A stretch of DNA of 64,000 nucleotides from Candidatus Pelagibacter communis (GTDB lineage Bacteria > Pseudomonadota > Alphaproteobacteria > Pelagibacterales > Pelagibacteraceae). A program made the position numbers and the translations under genes. The stretch lies in NCBI RefSeq assembly GCF_001179965.1, contig NZ_CVSH01000052.1, positions 1-64,000 of the forward strand. The letters are read 5' to 3'. Shown piece after piece: positions 1-13,845 of this stretch. Under the pieces are notes generated by a model that was not told the DNA's origin, made no database searches, and worked only from the letters and a program-made list of their open reading frames with translations. How positions within the stretch are numbered: position 1 is the first letter of the stretch; each line of letters begins with the position of its first letter.

Positions 1-1085
1 TAAGAAAAGGGAAATACTCAATATCAAAGTTATCAGAAAGGTTTAAAAAAGCATCATTACCAAATCATGAAATTATTAATTTAAATAAAGTAAAACTCGA
101 TAAAAATTCTTGGTTATCAAACGCAGTTGTTCAAAAAGTGAATGATCATTTAAATAAAAAAGACCAAGTTTTATTTTTTTTAAATAGAAGGGGTTTTTCT
201 CCCCACGTATTTTGTAAAAAATGTTTATATAGTTACTCTTGTCCAAATTGTTCAATTAATCTTGTGTTCCACAAAAATAAAAATTTTTTATTATGTCATT
301 ACTGTGGTTTTAAAGATCAGCTTGACAGAAAATGTAATAAAATAAGTTTTTGTGAACCTATTTTTTATGGTCCAGGCGTAGAGAGAATTACTGAAGAAGT
401 TAAAAAAAAATTTCCTGATAAAAATATTACAATTTTCTCAAGTGATACAATGAATAAAAAAAATTCATCTGAAATTTTAAAAAAAATTATTAATAATGAA
501 ATTCAAATACTTGTTGGAACTCAATTAATATCAAAAGGTTTTCATTTCCCTCATCTCAATTGTATAATAGTGGTTGATATAGACCTTACTACAAAAGGAC
601 ACGATTTAAGGGGCACCGAAAAAAACTTACAATTGTATCATCAATTATCAGGAAGAGCAGGAAGAGCTGGAAAACCTGCAACAGTTTATTTTCAAACTTA
701 TAGCAATGATACAAATTCAATCAAGACTTTGACGGATAGTGATCCAGATATCTTTTTATCAAAAGAACTTCAACTTAGGAAGTTAAATAATCTTCCTCCA
801 TTTCAAAGATTTATTTCAATTATAATAACTGGTAAAAATGAAAAAATAATTGAGCAAGAATCTAATAAATTTAAAAGTTTTGCACAAACTTATATTAAAG
901 ATAAAATTCTAGGTCCGGTAAACGCTCCAATTTTTCGGTTAAAAAGAAAATATAGGGTAAGATTATTAATTCGAGGGAGAAAATCAATGAAACTTCAAAA
1001 TTCCTTATCTGAAGTAATATCAAAATATAAGTTTCCATACGGAATAAAACTGACAGTTGATGTTGACCCAATAAACTTCAATTAA
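1..1085 (+). CDS. priA: Primosomal replication restart helicase PriA, C-terminal part
   Basis: PriA reloads the replisome at stalled forks. The reading frame is open from base 3, so the gene begins before the window and only about the C-terminal half is seen. Paired cysteines of the zinc-binding insert (CKKC, CPNC, CHYC) are visible, followed by helicase motif V (GTQLISKGFHFP) and motif VI (QLSGRAGRAG), then the C-terminal domain. The last cysteine pair is C-x5-C (KCNKISFC) instead of the usual C-x2-C. It lies directly upstream of atpH, the usual alphaproteobacterial arrangement. The family call is firm; the N-terminal part is not visible. Confidence 0.93.
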   Translation, partial: RKGKYSISKLSERFKKASLPNHEIINLNKVKLDKNSWLSNAVVQKVNDHLNKKDQVLFFLNRRGFSPHVFCKKCLYSYSCPNCSINLVFHKNKNFLLCHYCGFKDQLDRKCNKISFCEPIFYGPGVERITEEVKKKFPDKNITIFSSDTMNKKNSSEILKKIINNEIQILVGTQLISKGFHFPHLNCIIVVDIDLTTKGHDLRGTEKNLQLYHQLSGRAGRAGKPATVYFQTYSNDTNSIKTLTDSDPDIFLSKELQLRKLNNLPPFQRFISIIITGKNEKIIEQESNKFKSFAQTYIKDKILGPVNAPIFRLKRKYRVRLLIRGRKSMKLQNSLSEVISKYKFPYGIKLTVDVDPINFN

Positions 1086-1192
1086 TCAGTAAAATAAGAA
1101 CCATTTTGACAATCAGTTACTTGAACAGATTTTTATCATATGTTAATTAATCTCAACTTTTTAAATAATTCTTCATATACAAAGGTTTAAAA

Positions 1193-1750
1193 TTGACAAA
1201 AAACAAAAACTTTTCTGAAACTTCAGTTGGAAGATATTCTCTCGCACTTTATGAGCTAGCGGACGAAACAAATATAGTCAGCGAAATTGAGAAACAGGTT
1301 GAGGCTTTGCTATCTACTATAATAAAAAGCCCAGATCTAGATTTTTTCATTAAAAATCCAACTACCAAAAAAGAGGACCAAGAAAATATTATAAAACAAA
1401 TTTCAAATAAATTTAATTTGAATGAACTCCTCTCAAAATTTTTATGCTACCTCATTCATAAAAGAAGATTTTTTTATGTAGAGAAAATATTAAGTGATTT
1501 TATTGAAACATGCTCCAAAAAAAGAGGAGAAATAAAAGCAGAACTAATTGCAGCAAAAGATTTGAGCAAAGATGAGATCAAAAAAATTGAAGGTAATTTG
1601 TTAAGTACTTTTGATGCTAAAATAAAATTAAATTTTAAAAAAGATCCGAGTTTAATTGGAGGTCTAATAATTCAAGTAAATAGTACAATGATTGATACTT
1701 CAATAAGAAGCAAATTACAAAAAATAGAAAATAAAATGTTAGAGGCATAA
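1193..1750 (+). CDS. atpH: F1F0 ATP synthase delta subunit (OSCP)
   Basis: AtpH is the peripheral-stalk subunit that joins the F1 head to the F0 b subunits. At 185 aa it has the normal OSCP length, with the conserved C-terminal segment ending DPSLIGGLIIQVNSTMIDTS. The start is a TTG at 1193, with AAAGG at 1181-1185 as a likely ribosome site; no ATG fits the conserved N-terminus. It is the first gene of atpHAGDC and its stop abuts the atpA start. The F0 genes are not in this window, which is normal for alphaproteobacteria, where F1 and F0 operons are separate. Confidence 0.95.
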   Translation: MTKNKNFSETSVGRYSLALYELADETNIVSEIEKQVEALLSTIIKSPDLDFFIKNPTTKKEDQENIIKQISNKFNLNELLSKFLCYLIHKRRFFYVEKILSDFIETCSKKRGEIKAELIAAKDLSKDEIKKIEGNLLSTFDAKIKLNFKKDPSLIGGLIIQVNSTMIDTSIRSKLQKIENKMLEA

Positions 1751-3283
1751 ATGGATATAAACCCTTCAGAAGTAACAAAAATATTAAAAGAGCAGATAAA
1801 AAAATTTGGAGATAAAGCTGAAATAAGTGAAATAGGTCAAGTTCTATCGGTTGGAGACGGTATTGCTCGTGTATATGGTTTAGACAATGTTCAGGCAGGT
1901 GAGATGGTTGAATTTTCAGATGGTTCTAGAGGTATGGCTTTAAACTTAGAGAGCGAGAATGTAGGAGTAGTAATTTTTGGCGATGATAAAGCTATTAAAG
2001 AGGGAGATACAGTTAAGAGAACAGGAGCAATTGTTGACACACCTGTTGGTAAAGAACTATTGGGAAGAGTTGTTGATGGATTAGGAAATCCAATTGATGG
2101 CAAAGGTGCATTAGATAAATCAATCAAAAAAAGTAGAGTAGAGATAAAAGCTCCAGGAATTATACCACGTCAATCAGTTAACGAACCAATGCAATCTGGT
2201 TTAAAAGCAATAGATAGTTTAGTTCCTATTGGAAGGGGTCAAAGGGAATTGATTATTGGAGACAGACAAACAGGTAAAACTGCAGTTGCAGTTGATACTA
2301 TTATTAACCAAAAAAAAATTAATGAAAGCGGTGATGAAAAACAAAAACTTTATTGCATTTATGTTGCAATAGGTCAAAAGCGATCAACTGTTAGACAAAT
2401 ACAAAAAACTTTAGAAGAAGCTGGAGCAATGGATTATACAACTATTGTTGCAGCTACAGCGTCTGATGCAGCACCATTACAGTTCCTTGCTCCTTATACA
2501 GGTTGTGCAATGGGTGAATTCTTTAGAGATAATGGCATGCATGCTCTAATTATTTATGATGATTTATCCAAACAAGCTGTAGCCTATAGGCAAATGTCAT
2601 TATTATTAAGAAGACCTCCAGGAAGAGAAGCTTATCCTGGTGATGTTTTTTATTTACACAGCAGACTTTTAGAGAGAGCAGCAAAACTAAGCAACGAACA
2701 TGGAGGTGGATCGTTAACTGCACTTCCAATAATCGAAACACAGGCTGGAGACGTTTCAGCTTATATACCTACTAATGTAATTTCAATTACCGACGGTCAA
2801 ATTTTTTTAGAAACTAATTTATTCAATCAAGGTATAAGACCGGCGATTAATGTTGGACTATCTGTATCAAGAGTTGGATCTGCAGCACAAACAAAAGCAA
2901 TGAAAAAAGTTTCTGGTTCGATGAAACTAGAATTAGCTCAATATAGAGAGATGGCAGCTTTTGCACAGTTTGGTTCTGATTTGGATGCATCAACACAGAA
3001 GTTACTAAATAGAGGTTCCAAACTTACGGAATTATTAAAGCAAAAGCAATATTCTCCAATGACTGTTGCAGAACAAGTTATATCTGTTTTTTGTGGTGTG
3101 AGAGGCTATTTAGATGATGTTGAACTTAAAGATATTTCAGATTTTGAAAAAAAAATAATAGAAAAATGTAAATCTGATAAGCCTGAGATATTAGATAATA
3201 TTTCAAGCGATGGTAAATTAGAGGAGAATACAGAAAAATTACTTATAGATTTAATCAAAGATTTAAAAAACAGTTTAAAATAA
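1751..3283 (+). CDS. atpA: F1 ATP synthase alpha subunit
   Basis: This is the non-catalytic nucleotide-binding subunit of the alpha3beta3 hexamer on the cytoplasmic face of the membrane. The 510 aa show the full domain order: N-terminal beta-barrel, P-loop GDRQTGKT at about residues 170-177, and the C-terminal helical domain. The ATG follows the atpH stop with no gap and atpG begins two bases after its stop, so translation is probably coupled. The sequence is intact with no anomaly. The antisense reading frames inside it are shadows of this gene. Confidence 0.98.
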   Translation: MDINPSEVTKILKEQIKKFGDKAEISEIGQVLSVGDGIARVYGLDNVQAGEMVEFSDGSRGMALNLESENVGVVIFGDDKAIKEGDTVKRTGAIVDTPVGKELLGRVVDGLGNPIDGKGALDKSIKKSRVEIKAPGIIPRQSVNEPMQSGLKAIDSLVPIGRGQRELIIGDRQTGKTAVAVDTIINQKKINESGDEKQKLYCIYVAIGQKRSTVRQIQKTLEEAGAMDYTTIVAATASDAAPLQFLAPYTGCAMGEFFRDNGMHALIIYDDLSKQAVAYRQMSLLLRRPPGREAYPGDVFYLHSRLLERAAKLSNEHGGGSLTALPIIETQAGDVSAYIPTNVISITDGQIFLETNLFNQGIRPAINVGLSVSRVGSAAQTKAMKKVSGSMKLELAQYREMAAFAQFGSDLDASTQKLLNRGSKLTELLKQKQYSPMTVAEQVISVFCGVRGYLDDVELKDISDFEKKIIEKCKSDKPEILDNISSDGKLEENTEKLLIDLIKDLKNSLK

Positions 3284-3285
3284 TT

Positions 3286-5575
<2,290 letters not shown>

Positions 5576-5576
<1 letters not shown>

Positions 5577-5974
5577 TGAGTGAATTGTTTAATTTAGAAA
5601 TTGTAAATCCTGAAAAATCTTTTTTATCAGCAGATGATGTTAAAGAGGTTGTTGTTCCTGCTTATGAGGGAGAAATGGGTATTTTGAAAAATCATATTTC
5701 AATAATTTCTTTTTTAAAACCTGGTATTATGAAAATCTATCGTAATAATGCCGAAGAAAAATTTTATATTGAAGATGGTATTTTAGAATTCAAAGATGAT
5801 ACTCTATCTATATTAACGAGCAAAGTTATAAAGCTTGATAAATTAGATAAGAGCTTTATTGACAATTCGATCCAAGAGGCCGAAAAAAGTCTTTTAAAAG
5901 AGGGAATAACCGATCAACAGAGATTTTTGATTTCACAAAAAATTGATAGTTTAAAGTCTATTGGTGCTAATTAG
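5576..5974 (+). CDS. atpC: F1 ATP synthase epsilon subunit
   Basis: AtpC is the small rotor subunit that regulates F1. The N-terminal beta-sandwich is clear (VVVPAYEGEMGILKNH). I chose the ATG at 5576, within the TGATG overlap with the atpD stop, giving MSELFNLEIVNPEKSF; an in-frame GTG at 5573 would add only one residue. The C-terminal helical hairpin is present but divergent. The 3' end overlaps the convergent rppH gene by 8 bases, leaving no room for an ordinary terminator. Confidence 0.94.
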
Positions 5975-6455
5975 ATAAAACCTTGTTTAATTCAACCTGA
6001 ATTTTTTTATAAACTTCTATTTTAAAATCTACTACATTTTTTGTGATAGAATTAGATTCAATCCATCGCCACTCTAAAAACTCTGGCTTCTTTGTTTTAA
6101 TATTAATTTCCGAATCATGTCCTAAGAATTTCATGATAAACCATTTTTGTTTCTGACCTTTATATTTTCCTTTCCAAATTATTCCTAATAAACGTTTAGG
6201 CAAGTTATATACGGTGTAATCATCTATCTCTTTAATTAGTTTAACACTTTTTATACTTGTCTCCTCATATAATTCTCTTATAGCAGCCTCATGATGAGTT
6301 TCTCCTGGATCCATTCCACCTTGTGGCATTTGCCAATAGTTATTCGGATTATCAATTCTTTTTGCGACAAAAACTTTGTTATCTTTATTGAGTAATACGA
6401 TGCCTACGCCTTCACGCAATGGAAGATTTTTAAAATCTTTTACTGCCTTATCCAT
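5967..6455 (-). CDS. rppH: RNA 5'-pyrophosphohydrolase (Nudix), RppH
   Basis: RppH removes pyrophosphate from triphosphorylated mRNA 5' ends, or hydrolyses dinucleoside polyphosphates, to start decay. The 162 aa have a complete Nudix box at about residues 47-69: GG, E52, then REL and EE at 60-65. The WQMPQGG sequence before the box is typical of RppH. It overlaps the end of ctpA by 8 bases on the same strand and the end of atpC on the other. The ctpA-rppH-atpC neighbourhood is conserved in alphaproteobacteria, which supports RppH over other Nudix hydrolases. Confidence 0.92.
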   Translation of the reverse strand: MDKAVKDFKNLPLREGVGIVLLNKDNKVFVAKRIDNPNNYWQMPQGGMDPGETHHEAAIRELYEETSIKSVKLIKEIDDYTVYNLPKRLLGIIWKGKYKGQKQKWFIMKFLGHDSEINIKTKKPEFLEWRWIESNSITKNVVDFKIEVYKKIQVELNKVLSN

Positions 6456-7590
6456 TTAATAATTTTATTGCGTAAGTTAATTGATTATCACTATCAGTAT
6501 CTATTCTAAAATTATCATTATCCTCTGCTATGACTATATCAGGCGAAACACCAACTTCAGAAATAGATTCACCCGAAGGCAAATAATACTTGGAAATTGT
6601 TAATCTGATCGCTCCTTTATTTCTTAAAGGTATTATTGATTGCACAGATCCTTTTCCGTAACTATTTTCACCAACTAAAATTGCTCTTTTATGGTCTTTT
6701 AAAGCTCCAGCAACTATTTCTGATGCAGAGGCAGATCCGTTATTGATTAAAACTACTAAAGTTTCTCCATTTAATATGTCGCCAGCTTGTGCAAACCATT
6801 TTCTATTTTCATTTTCTTGTCGAGATTTAGTTGAAACGATTTCACCACTTGAAAGAAAAAAATCAGTTATTTTGATTGCTTGAGAAAGCAGTCCTCCTGG
6901 ATTATTCCTTAGATCTAAAATAAATTTTTCAATATTTTCATTTTTATTAAATTCGTTAATTTTTTTTTTAATTTGATTACTACTATTTTCGTTAAATGCT
7001 GTTAGCCTTATATAACCTATATTGTTGTCAATTATTTTTGATTTGACTGATCTTACTTTTATAATTTTTCTAGTTATATTAAAAACTAGAGCCTTTTTAA
7101 CTCCTTTGCGCCTCACCGTGATTTCAATATCTGATCCAACTGGTCCTCTCATTATTTCAACAGCTTCATTAAGAGTTTTTCCTTGAACCTGAATATCATT
7201 TATTTTTACAATATAATCTCCAGCTTTAACACCAGCCTCGTAAGCAGGAGAGTCGTCCAATGGAGATATAACTTTTACAACTCCTGCCTCCATGCTCACC
7301 TCAATACCTAAACCACCAAATTCTCCGCTGGTTTCAGTTTGCATATTTTCAAAAGACTCAGGTGACATATATGCAGAATATGGATCTAAGGATTGCAAAA
7401 CTCCGTTTATTGCTGCATCCATTGCCTCAGATTGATCAATCTCCTCAACATATTCTTTATTTATCTTATTTAAAACTTCTCCAAACAAATCAATCTTGTC
7501 GTAAATATTTTCTTCAGACGCGGATAAAAAATTTTTAACTAAAAATAAATTCAATAAGATAAAAAATATTATGATTTTAACTCTTATCAT
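6448..7590 (-). CDS. ctpA: C-terminal processing peptidase, S41 family, with PDZ domain
   Basis: This is a periplasmic serine protease that trims or degrades envelope proteins from the C-terminus. The 380 aa begin with a hydrophobic signal segment (about residues 4-23), followed by a PDZ domain (about 90-165) and the S41 catalytic domain. The Ser/Lys dyad is visible as S288 in GSASASEIV and K313 in YGKGSVQ, matching the spacing in E. coli Tsp. It overlaps rsfS by 4 bases upstream, so it is probably in one transcript with it. The rlmH and EnvC-like genes often found between rsfS and ctpA are absent here. Confidence 0.93.
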   Translation of the reverse strand: MIRVKIIIFFILLNLFLVKNFLSASEENIYDKIDLFGEVLNKINKEYVEEIDQSEAMDAAINGVLQSLDPYSAYMSPESFENMQTETSGEFGGLGIEVSMEAGVVKVISPLDDSPAYEAGVKAGDYIVKINDIQVQGKTLNEAVEIMRGPVGSDIEITVRRKGVKKALVFNITRKIIKVRSVKSKIIDNNIGYIRLTAFNENSSNQIKKKINEFNKNENIEKFILDLRNNPGGLLSQAIKITDFFLSSGEIVSTKSRQENENRKWFAQAGDILNGETLVVLINNGSASASEIVAGALKDHKRAILVGENSYGKGSVQSIIPLRNKGAIRLTISKYYLPSGESISEVGVSPDIVIAEDNDNFRIDTDSDNQLTYAIKLLNG

Positions 7591-7937
7591 ATTAAGACTT
7601 TCTCTTTAGGTATTAACTCTGACCACATTTTTTCAAGTTCATAAAACTTTCTTTTTTCAGGGTTAAAAATATGAATTATTACATCTATGCCATCAATTAA
7701 TTTCCAGTCGTTACTTTCACTCCCCTCAATTTTACAATGCTTTAAACCATTTAACTTAAGCTTTTGTAAAACCTGTTCTGAAAGAGCTTGTATGTGTCGA
7801 GATGATGTACCGCTAGCAATAATCATATGATCTGCAATTGAGCTTTTATCAGTCAAATCAATACTAACTATATCTAAAGCCTTGTTATTATCTAATGTTT
7901 TTAAGATTATTGTTTTTAAATCTGAAATTTTATCCAT
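7587..7937 (-). CDS. rsfS: Ribosomal silencing factor RsfS
   Basis: RsfS binds ribosomal protein L14 and blocks subunit joining in slow growth. The 116 aa are normal in length and show the family core: IADHMIIASGTSSRHIQAL, then EGSESNDWKLIDGIDVIIHIF. It lies between nadD and ctpA; the nadD-rsfS pairing is widespread in bacteria. The 3' end overlaps ctpA by 4 bases and 17 bases separate it from nadD. The gene that normally follows it in this order, rlmH, is missing. Confidence 0.95.
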   Translation of the reverse strand: MDKISDLKTIILKTLDNNKALDIVSIDLTDKSSIADHMIIASGTSSRHIQALSEQVLQKLKLNGLKHCKIEGSESNDWKLIDGIDVIIHIFNPEKRKFYELEKMWSELIPKEKVLI

Positions 7938-7954
7938 TAATTAAATTAAGACTA

Positions 7955-8479
7955 TCAAATTTTTCTTAATTTAGAAGATGAAATATTTACCTTTTTAAAG
8001 TTAATAAACCTAAGCCCCTTATTAGCTAATTTTTTGTATGATTTTGATTTTAAAGATTTAGATTTATATTTTGTTCTGTCAAAAACTAGGATTTCGCATA
8101 ATTTTGTGAGTTGACTCCATTTTTCCCACTTATGAAGATTTATTAAATTATCGGCCCCCATTATAAAATAGATTTTTTTTTTATTATTTTTCTTTTTAAA
8201 ATATTTAATAAGATCAATTGTTCTATTAGAGTTAATTTTATTTTCGTAACATTTAATAGATATAAATTTATTTTTTTTATTAATTTTTTTTGCGTAATTT
8301 ATCCTATCATTTAAACTTTTTTTGCTTTTGCTTTTAAATGGATTTTTATTGGTAACTGCCCAATAAACTTTTTCTAATTTAAACTTTTTTTTTGCTTCTT
8401 TAGATATTTTTATATGCCCTAAGTGCGCGGGATCAAACGTTCCACCCAATATTCCAATTTTTTTTATTATACTATTCAA
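7955..8479 (-). CDS. nadD: Nicotinate-nucleotide adenylyltransferase, short C-terminus
   Basis: NadD adenylates nicotinate mononucleotide in NAD synthesis. The nucleotidyltransferase signature GGTFDPAHLGH is at about residues 14-24, and the ISSSKLR (ISSTxIR-type) motif ends the chain. At 174 aa it is shorter than most NadD proteins: the stop follows immediately after that motif, so the usual C-terminal segment of about 25-30 residues (ending yIxxhxLY) is absent. I see no downstream continuation in any frame before rsfS begins. The catalytic parts are intact, so it is probably functional. Confidence 0.88.
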   Translation of the reverse strand: MNSIIKKIGILGGTFDPAHLGHIKISKEAKKKFKLEKVYWAVTNKNPFKSKSKKSLNDRINYAKKINKKNKFISIKCYENKINSNRTIDLIKYFKKKNNKKKIYFIMGADNLINLHKWEKWSQLTKLCEILVFDRTKYKSKSLKSKSYKKLANKGLRFINFKKVNISSSKLRKI

Positions 8480-8480
8480 T

Positions 8481-9730
8481 TTATTTTCTTATTTGTCCTG
8501 AACCATAAACTTCATATTTGTAGGTAACAAGCTCATTTAAACCAACTGGTCCACGTGGAGGTATTTTATTTGTTGAAATACCAACCTCACTACCAAAACC
8601 GAACTCCTCTCCATCTGCAAATTGTGTCGAAGAATTGTGAATTGCAATTGAACTTTTTACGTTTTTAACAAAAAGTACAGCTTCTGACTTTTTGGAGGTT
8701 ACTATTGCATCTGTATGCATAGTACCATACTTATTAATATGATTTATAGCTTCCCAAGTATTTTGAACTACTTTTACAGATATTTTTGGACCTAAGTATT
8801 CTCTTGACCAGTCTGACGGACTAGCTATTTTTAATTTTCCTTTGTAAATTTTTCTGATTTTATCATCAGCATAAATTTCACATCCATTTTTTTGCAAAAA
8901 ACTCAAAATTGGATTGATAAAAGTTTTAATTATTTTTTCATGAAATAAAACAGTTTCAGTAGCACCACAAATTGCTGTATTTCTTAACTTTGCATTATAA
9001 ATAATTTTTTTAGCCATCTCTAATTTTGCAAATTTATCAATATAGGTATGACATATACCTTCTAAGTGACCTATATACGGTACTGTCGATCTTTTTTGAA
9101 CCTCTTTAACTAAGTTTTTTCCACCTCTTGGTATTATAACATCAATATACTTGCTCATTTTAGTGAGCATATAAGATACTGATTTTCTACTTTTATTTTC
9201 AATTAGTTGAACATAATTAGGATCAACACTATTTTTCTTTAAAGCTTTTTTAAATAAATAGACTAGTATTTTGTTACTATTAAATGCTTCTGATCCACCT
9301 TTTAGAATGACTGGATTACCAGATTTAAAACAAAGACTTGAAACGTCAGAAGTGACATTGGGCCTACTTTCATAAATTATTCCTATAACACCGATAGGTA
9401 TTGTAACTTTTTTTATTTTAAGTCCATTAGGTCTTTTCCACATCAAAAGAGTTTTATCTACAGGATCCTTTAAATTCGCAATTTTAACAACTGATTTTTC
9501 AATTTGTTTTAATCTTGTTGAGTTTAAAATTAATCTTTCGATCATATTATTTTTAATACCTTTTTTTATCGCGTACTTTTGATCTTTTTTATTTTGATAT
9601 ATTATTTTTGTTCTATTTTTTTTTATTAGATTTGCAAAATCGATCAAAACTTTGTTTTTCTTAGTTGTTGTTACCGATTTAATAGATGCTTTTTTTGAAT
9701 TTTTACCAATTTTATCTAAATACTTTTTCA

Positions 9731-9731
<1 letters not shown>
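8481..9731 (-). CDS. proA: Gamma-glutamyl phosphate reductase (proline synthesis)
   Basis: ProA reduces gamma-glutamyl phosphate with NADPH to glutamate semialdehyde, the second step to proline. The 416 aa are full length, with the catalytic cysteine in NTAICGATETVL and a normal C-terminus (GPVGLNELVTYKYEVYGSGQIR). The start codon overlaps the proB stop by one base, so the two enzymes that share an unstable intermediate are translationally coupled. nadD follows after one base. Confidence 0.96.
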
Positions 9732-11822
<2,091 letters not shown>

Positions 11823-11841
11823 TTATTTTTAGTTGTATTGA

Positions 11842-12096
11842 TTAATTGGGTTTTACAGAAACAAAAGTTCTGTCTGATTTACTTTTTTTAAACTTAACTG
11901 TTCCTTTTATTTTTGAGAATATCGAATGATCTTTTCCCATGCCAACGTGCTCGCCAGGGAAAATCTTAGTTCCTCTTTGTCTTACAATTATATTACCAGG
12001 AATTACTTGCTGACCACCATACTTCTTAACACCTAGCCTTCTGCCGGCGCTGTCTCTTCCATTTCTCGATGATCCACCTGCTTTTTTTGTTGCCAT
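11842..12096 (-). CDS. rpmA: Large ribosomal subunit protein L27
   Basis: L27 reaches into the peptidyl transferase centre. The 84 aa match the family throughout ([20 protein letters not shown], then [21 protein letters not shown]). The N-terminus begins directly with the mature-type MATKKAGGS, with no cleavable extension. It is preceded by rplU with 11 bases between them and followed by obgE. Confidence 0.97.
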   Translation of the reverse strand: MATKKAGGSSRNGRDSAGRRLGVKKYGGQQVIPGNIIVRQRGTKIFPGEHVGMGKDHSIFSKIKGTVKFKKSKSDRTFVSVKPN

Positions 12097-12107
12097 AAAT
12101 TACCTAA

Positions 12108-12509
12108 TTACTTTGTCTTTGCCTCTTTCTTAATTTCTTTTTTTTTTGTATCTGCAACACTCTCTTTAACTTCAGAAAATACTTTCCCATCTTTTGAGAA
12201 AATTTTATTAATCTTAATTAATGAAAATTCCTGTCTGTGTCCATTCTTTCTTCTAGAATTTTTTCTTCTTCTTTTTTTAAAAATTAAAACAGTTCTATTT
12301 TTTCCATTCTTTACTAAGTTTGCTTCAACCTTAGCACCATCTATTTTTGGAGATCCAATTTCAGCAGTCTTATCATCTCCATAAGCAAGAACATCTTTAA
12401 ACTCAATTTTTGGGCTTGTCGATTTTTTATCCAGCCTTTCTACCTTAAGTATTTCTCCAGCTCTTACTTTATACTGTTTACCACCTGTTTTAATTATTGC
12501 AAAAGACAT
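12108..12509 (-). CDS. rplU: Large ribosomal subunit protein L21 with lysine-rich tail
   Basis: L21 binds 23S rRNA in the large subunit. The core is typical (MSFAIIKTGGKQYKVRAGE; KKRRRKNSRRKNGHRQ). At 133 aa it exceeds the usual ~103 aa because of a charged C-terminal extension from about residue 103 (KIFSKDGKVFSEVKESVADTK and a Lys/Glu-rich end), a common feature in alphaproteobacteria. It is the first gene of a minus-strand operon with rpmA and obgE, behind a good promoter at 12536-12563. Confidence 0.96.
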   Translation of the reverse strand: MSFAIIKTGGKQYKVRAGEILKVERLDKKSTSPKIEFKDVLAYGDDKTAEIGSPKIDGAKVEANLVKNGKNRTVLIFKKRRRKNSRRKNGHRQEFSLIKINKIFSKDGKVFSEVKESVADTKKKEIKKEAKTK

Positions 12510-12535
12510 ATTTACTTTCTAATTTTTATAGGAGC

Positions 12536-12563
12536 AATATAGTTCTAGACCTATTTTAGTCAA
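12536..12563 (-). promoter_or_regulatory. Candidate sigma70 promoter for rplU-rpmA-obgE
   Basis: On the minus strand, TTGACT (12558-12563) and TATATT (12536-12541) are separated by 16 bases, matching the -35/-10 consensus. The start of transcription would be near 12529, about 20 bases before the rplU ATG. It lies in the only gap upstream of rplU, after the convergent-free end of gloB on the same strand. No experimental support is visible. Confidence 0.6.
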
Positions 12564-12573
12564 GGCTAATAAA

Positions 12574-13290
12574 CTAAAAATTATCCTTTAAATCTCTTAG
12601 TTTTGAAAACTCCGCAAGTGTTTTTGCTCTTAGGAAAATATTGCATTCTAATTCATCTTTAATTGTTGAGGGAATTGTAGGTTCTTTTTTTCTTAACTTT
12701 TTTTCAATTTCGATTATTTTTTTTTTTAACATAATATTTTCACTATCATACTTAATACAAAATAATGAATTATTATAAGTATATTCATGACCACAGTAAA
12801 CTTTAGTACTTGGTGGTAAACTTTTGAATTTAGATAAAGAGTTATACATATCTTCATGCGTTCCCTCAAATACTCTACCACATCCTAAAGAAAAAAGAGT
12901 ATCACCAGAAAATAAAATTTCATTCTTATAAAAATAGAAAGCAATATGACCCGATGTATGTCCTGGTATATAAATAATTTTAGCTTCAAAATTTCCCGAT
13001 TTCCATACTTCGTTGTCAGAAACAGAAATATCTATACCAGGTATTCTATCCTTATCTTTTTTAAAACCCACAATCTCTGACGAATATTTCTTTTTTAATT
13101 CATCATTTCCACCAATATGATCAAAATGATGGTGTGTATTTAATATAAATTTTAAATTTAATTTTTTTTTTTCTATAATTTTTATTATTGGATCTGATTC
13201 ACTAGGATCAATTACAATACTATTTCTATCACTATCAGTAATTAGATAAGAATAATTATCCTTCAAACATTTTATAATTTCGACATTCAT
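12574..13290 (-). CDS. gloB: Hydroxyacylglutathione hydrolase (glyoxalase II)
   Basis: GloB hydrolyses S-lactoylglutathione in methylglyoxal detoxification. The 238 aa metallo-beta-lactamase fold has the metal-binding THHHFDH motif (H53, H55, D57, H58), GHTSGHIAFY, FSGDTLFSLGCGR and CGHEYTYNN, the set expected for glyoxalase II. The ATG at 13290 directly follows the metW stop at 13291, so it is co-transcribed with metX-metW. The C-terminal substrate-binding part is short but recognisable (IPSTIKDELECNIFLRA). Confidence 0.93.
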   Translation of the reverse strand: MNVEIIKCLKDNYSYLITDSDRNSIVIDPSESDPIIKIIEKKKLNLKFILNTHHHFDHIGGNDELKKKYSSEIVGFKKDKDRIPGIDISVSDNEVWKSGNFEAKIIYIPGHTSGHIAFYFYKNEILFSGDTLFSLGCGRVFEGTHEDMYNSLSKFKSLPPSTKVYCGHEYTYNNSLFCIKYDSENIMLKKKIIEIEKKLRKKEPTIPSTIKDELECNIFLRAKTLAEFSKLRDLKDNF

Positions 13291-13845
13291 CTATTTTTCA
13301 ATAATAAAAATTCCGAGTTCTGAAAATAAATTTACATAAAATAAGTTTGGACAATCAATTTTTATTTTTTTTTTGTTACAAAAATTTACAAAGTCTCTTA
13401 TCGTACACATATGTAAATTAGGTGTGTTATACCATTCATTTGGCAGATTTTCTGTGATAGGCATTTGGCCTTTAAAAAGAAGATTTAATCTGACTCTCCA
13501 ATGACCAAAATTTGGTATAGATACAATAGCTTTTTTTCCAACTCTCAAGAGTTCATTTATAACATTCTCTGGGTCAAGAAAAGCTTGAAGTGTTTGGCTC
13601 AATATCACAAAATCATATGAAGAATTTGGGAATTGTCGTAAATCTTTTTCTGCATCCCCTTCTATTACCGTAAGCCCTTTTGCGATGCATTTTTGAATAT
13701 TATTTTTAGAAATTTCAAGACCTCTTACGTTTTCTGTTATATTTTCAGTTATATATTTCATTAATTCGCCATCACCGCATCCAACATCTAATACCTTAGA
13801 GTTTTTTTTTAATAACTTTGATATTTCAAAAAATTCTTTTTTCAT
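13291..13845 (-). CDS. metW: Methionine biosynthesis protein MetW
   Basis: MetW is a SAM-dependent-methyltransferase-fold protein found with MetX in many proteobacteria and thought to assist homoserine acylation. The 184 aa carry the nucleotide-binding motif VLDVGCGDGELMKYI and the family-typical FGHWRVRLNLLFKGQMP. It overlaps the metX stop by 4 bases. The exact biochemical role is not established by the sequence; the partner assignment follows from the invariant metX-metW pairing. Confidence 0.92.
   Translation of the reverse strand: MKKEFFEISKLLKKNSKVLDVGCGDGELMKYITENITENVRGLEISKNNIQKCIAKGLTVIEGDAEKDLRQFPNSSYDFVILSQTLQAFLDPENVINELLRVGKKAIVSIPNFGHWRVRLNLLFKGQMPITENLPNEWYNTPNLHMCTIRDFVNFCNKKKIKIDCPNLFYVNLFSELGIFIIEK

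Noticed and set aside
1106-1150. Consensus TTGACA at 1106-1111 as promoter of the atp operon
   Set aside because: No convincing -10 box at 16-18 bases (the sequence there is ATTTTT). A promoter probably lies in this 107-base gap, but I cannot place it.
1891-2127. Antisense open frames inside atpA, polA, acrB-type pump, rpsA and others
   Set aside because: They lie opposite strongly conserved genes, lack recognisable domains and ribosome sites, and are expected by chance where the sense strand avoids certain codons.
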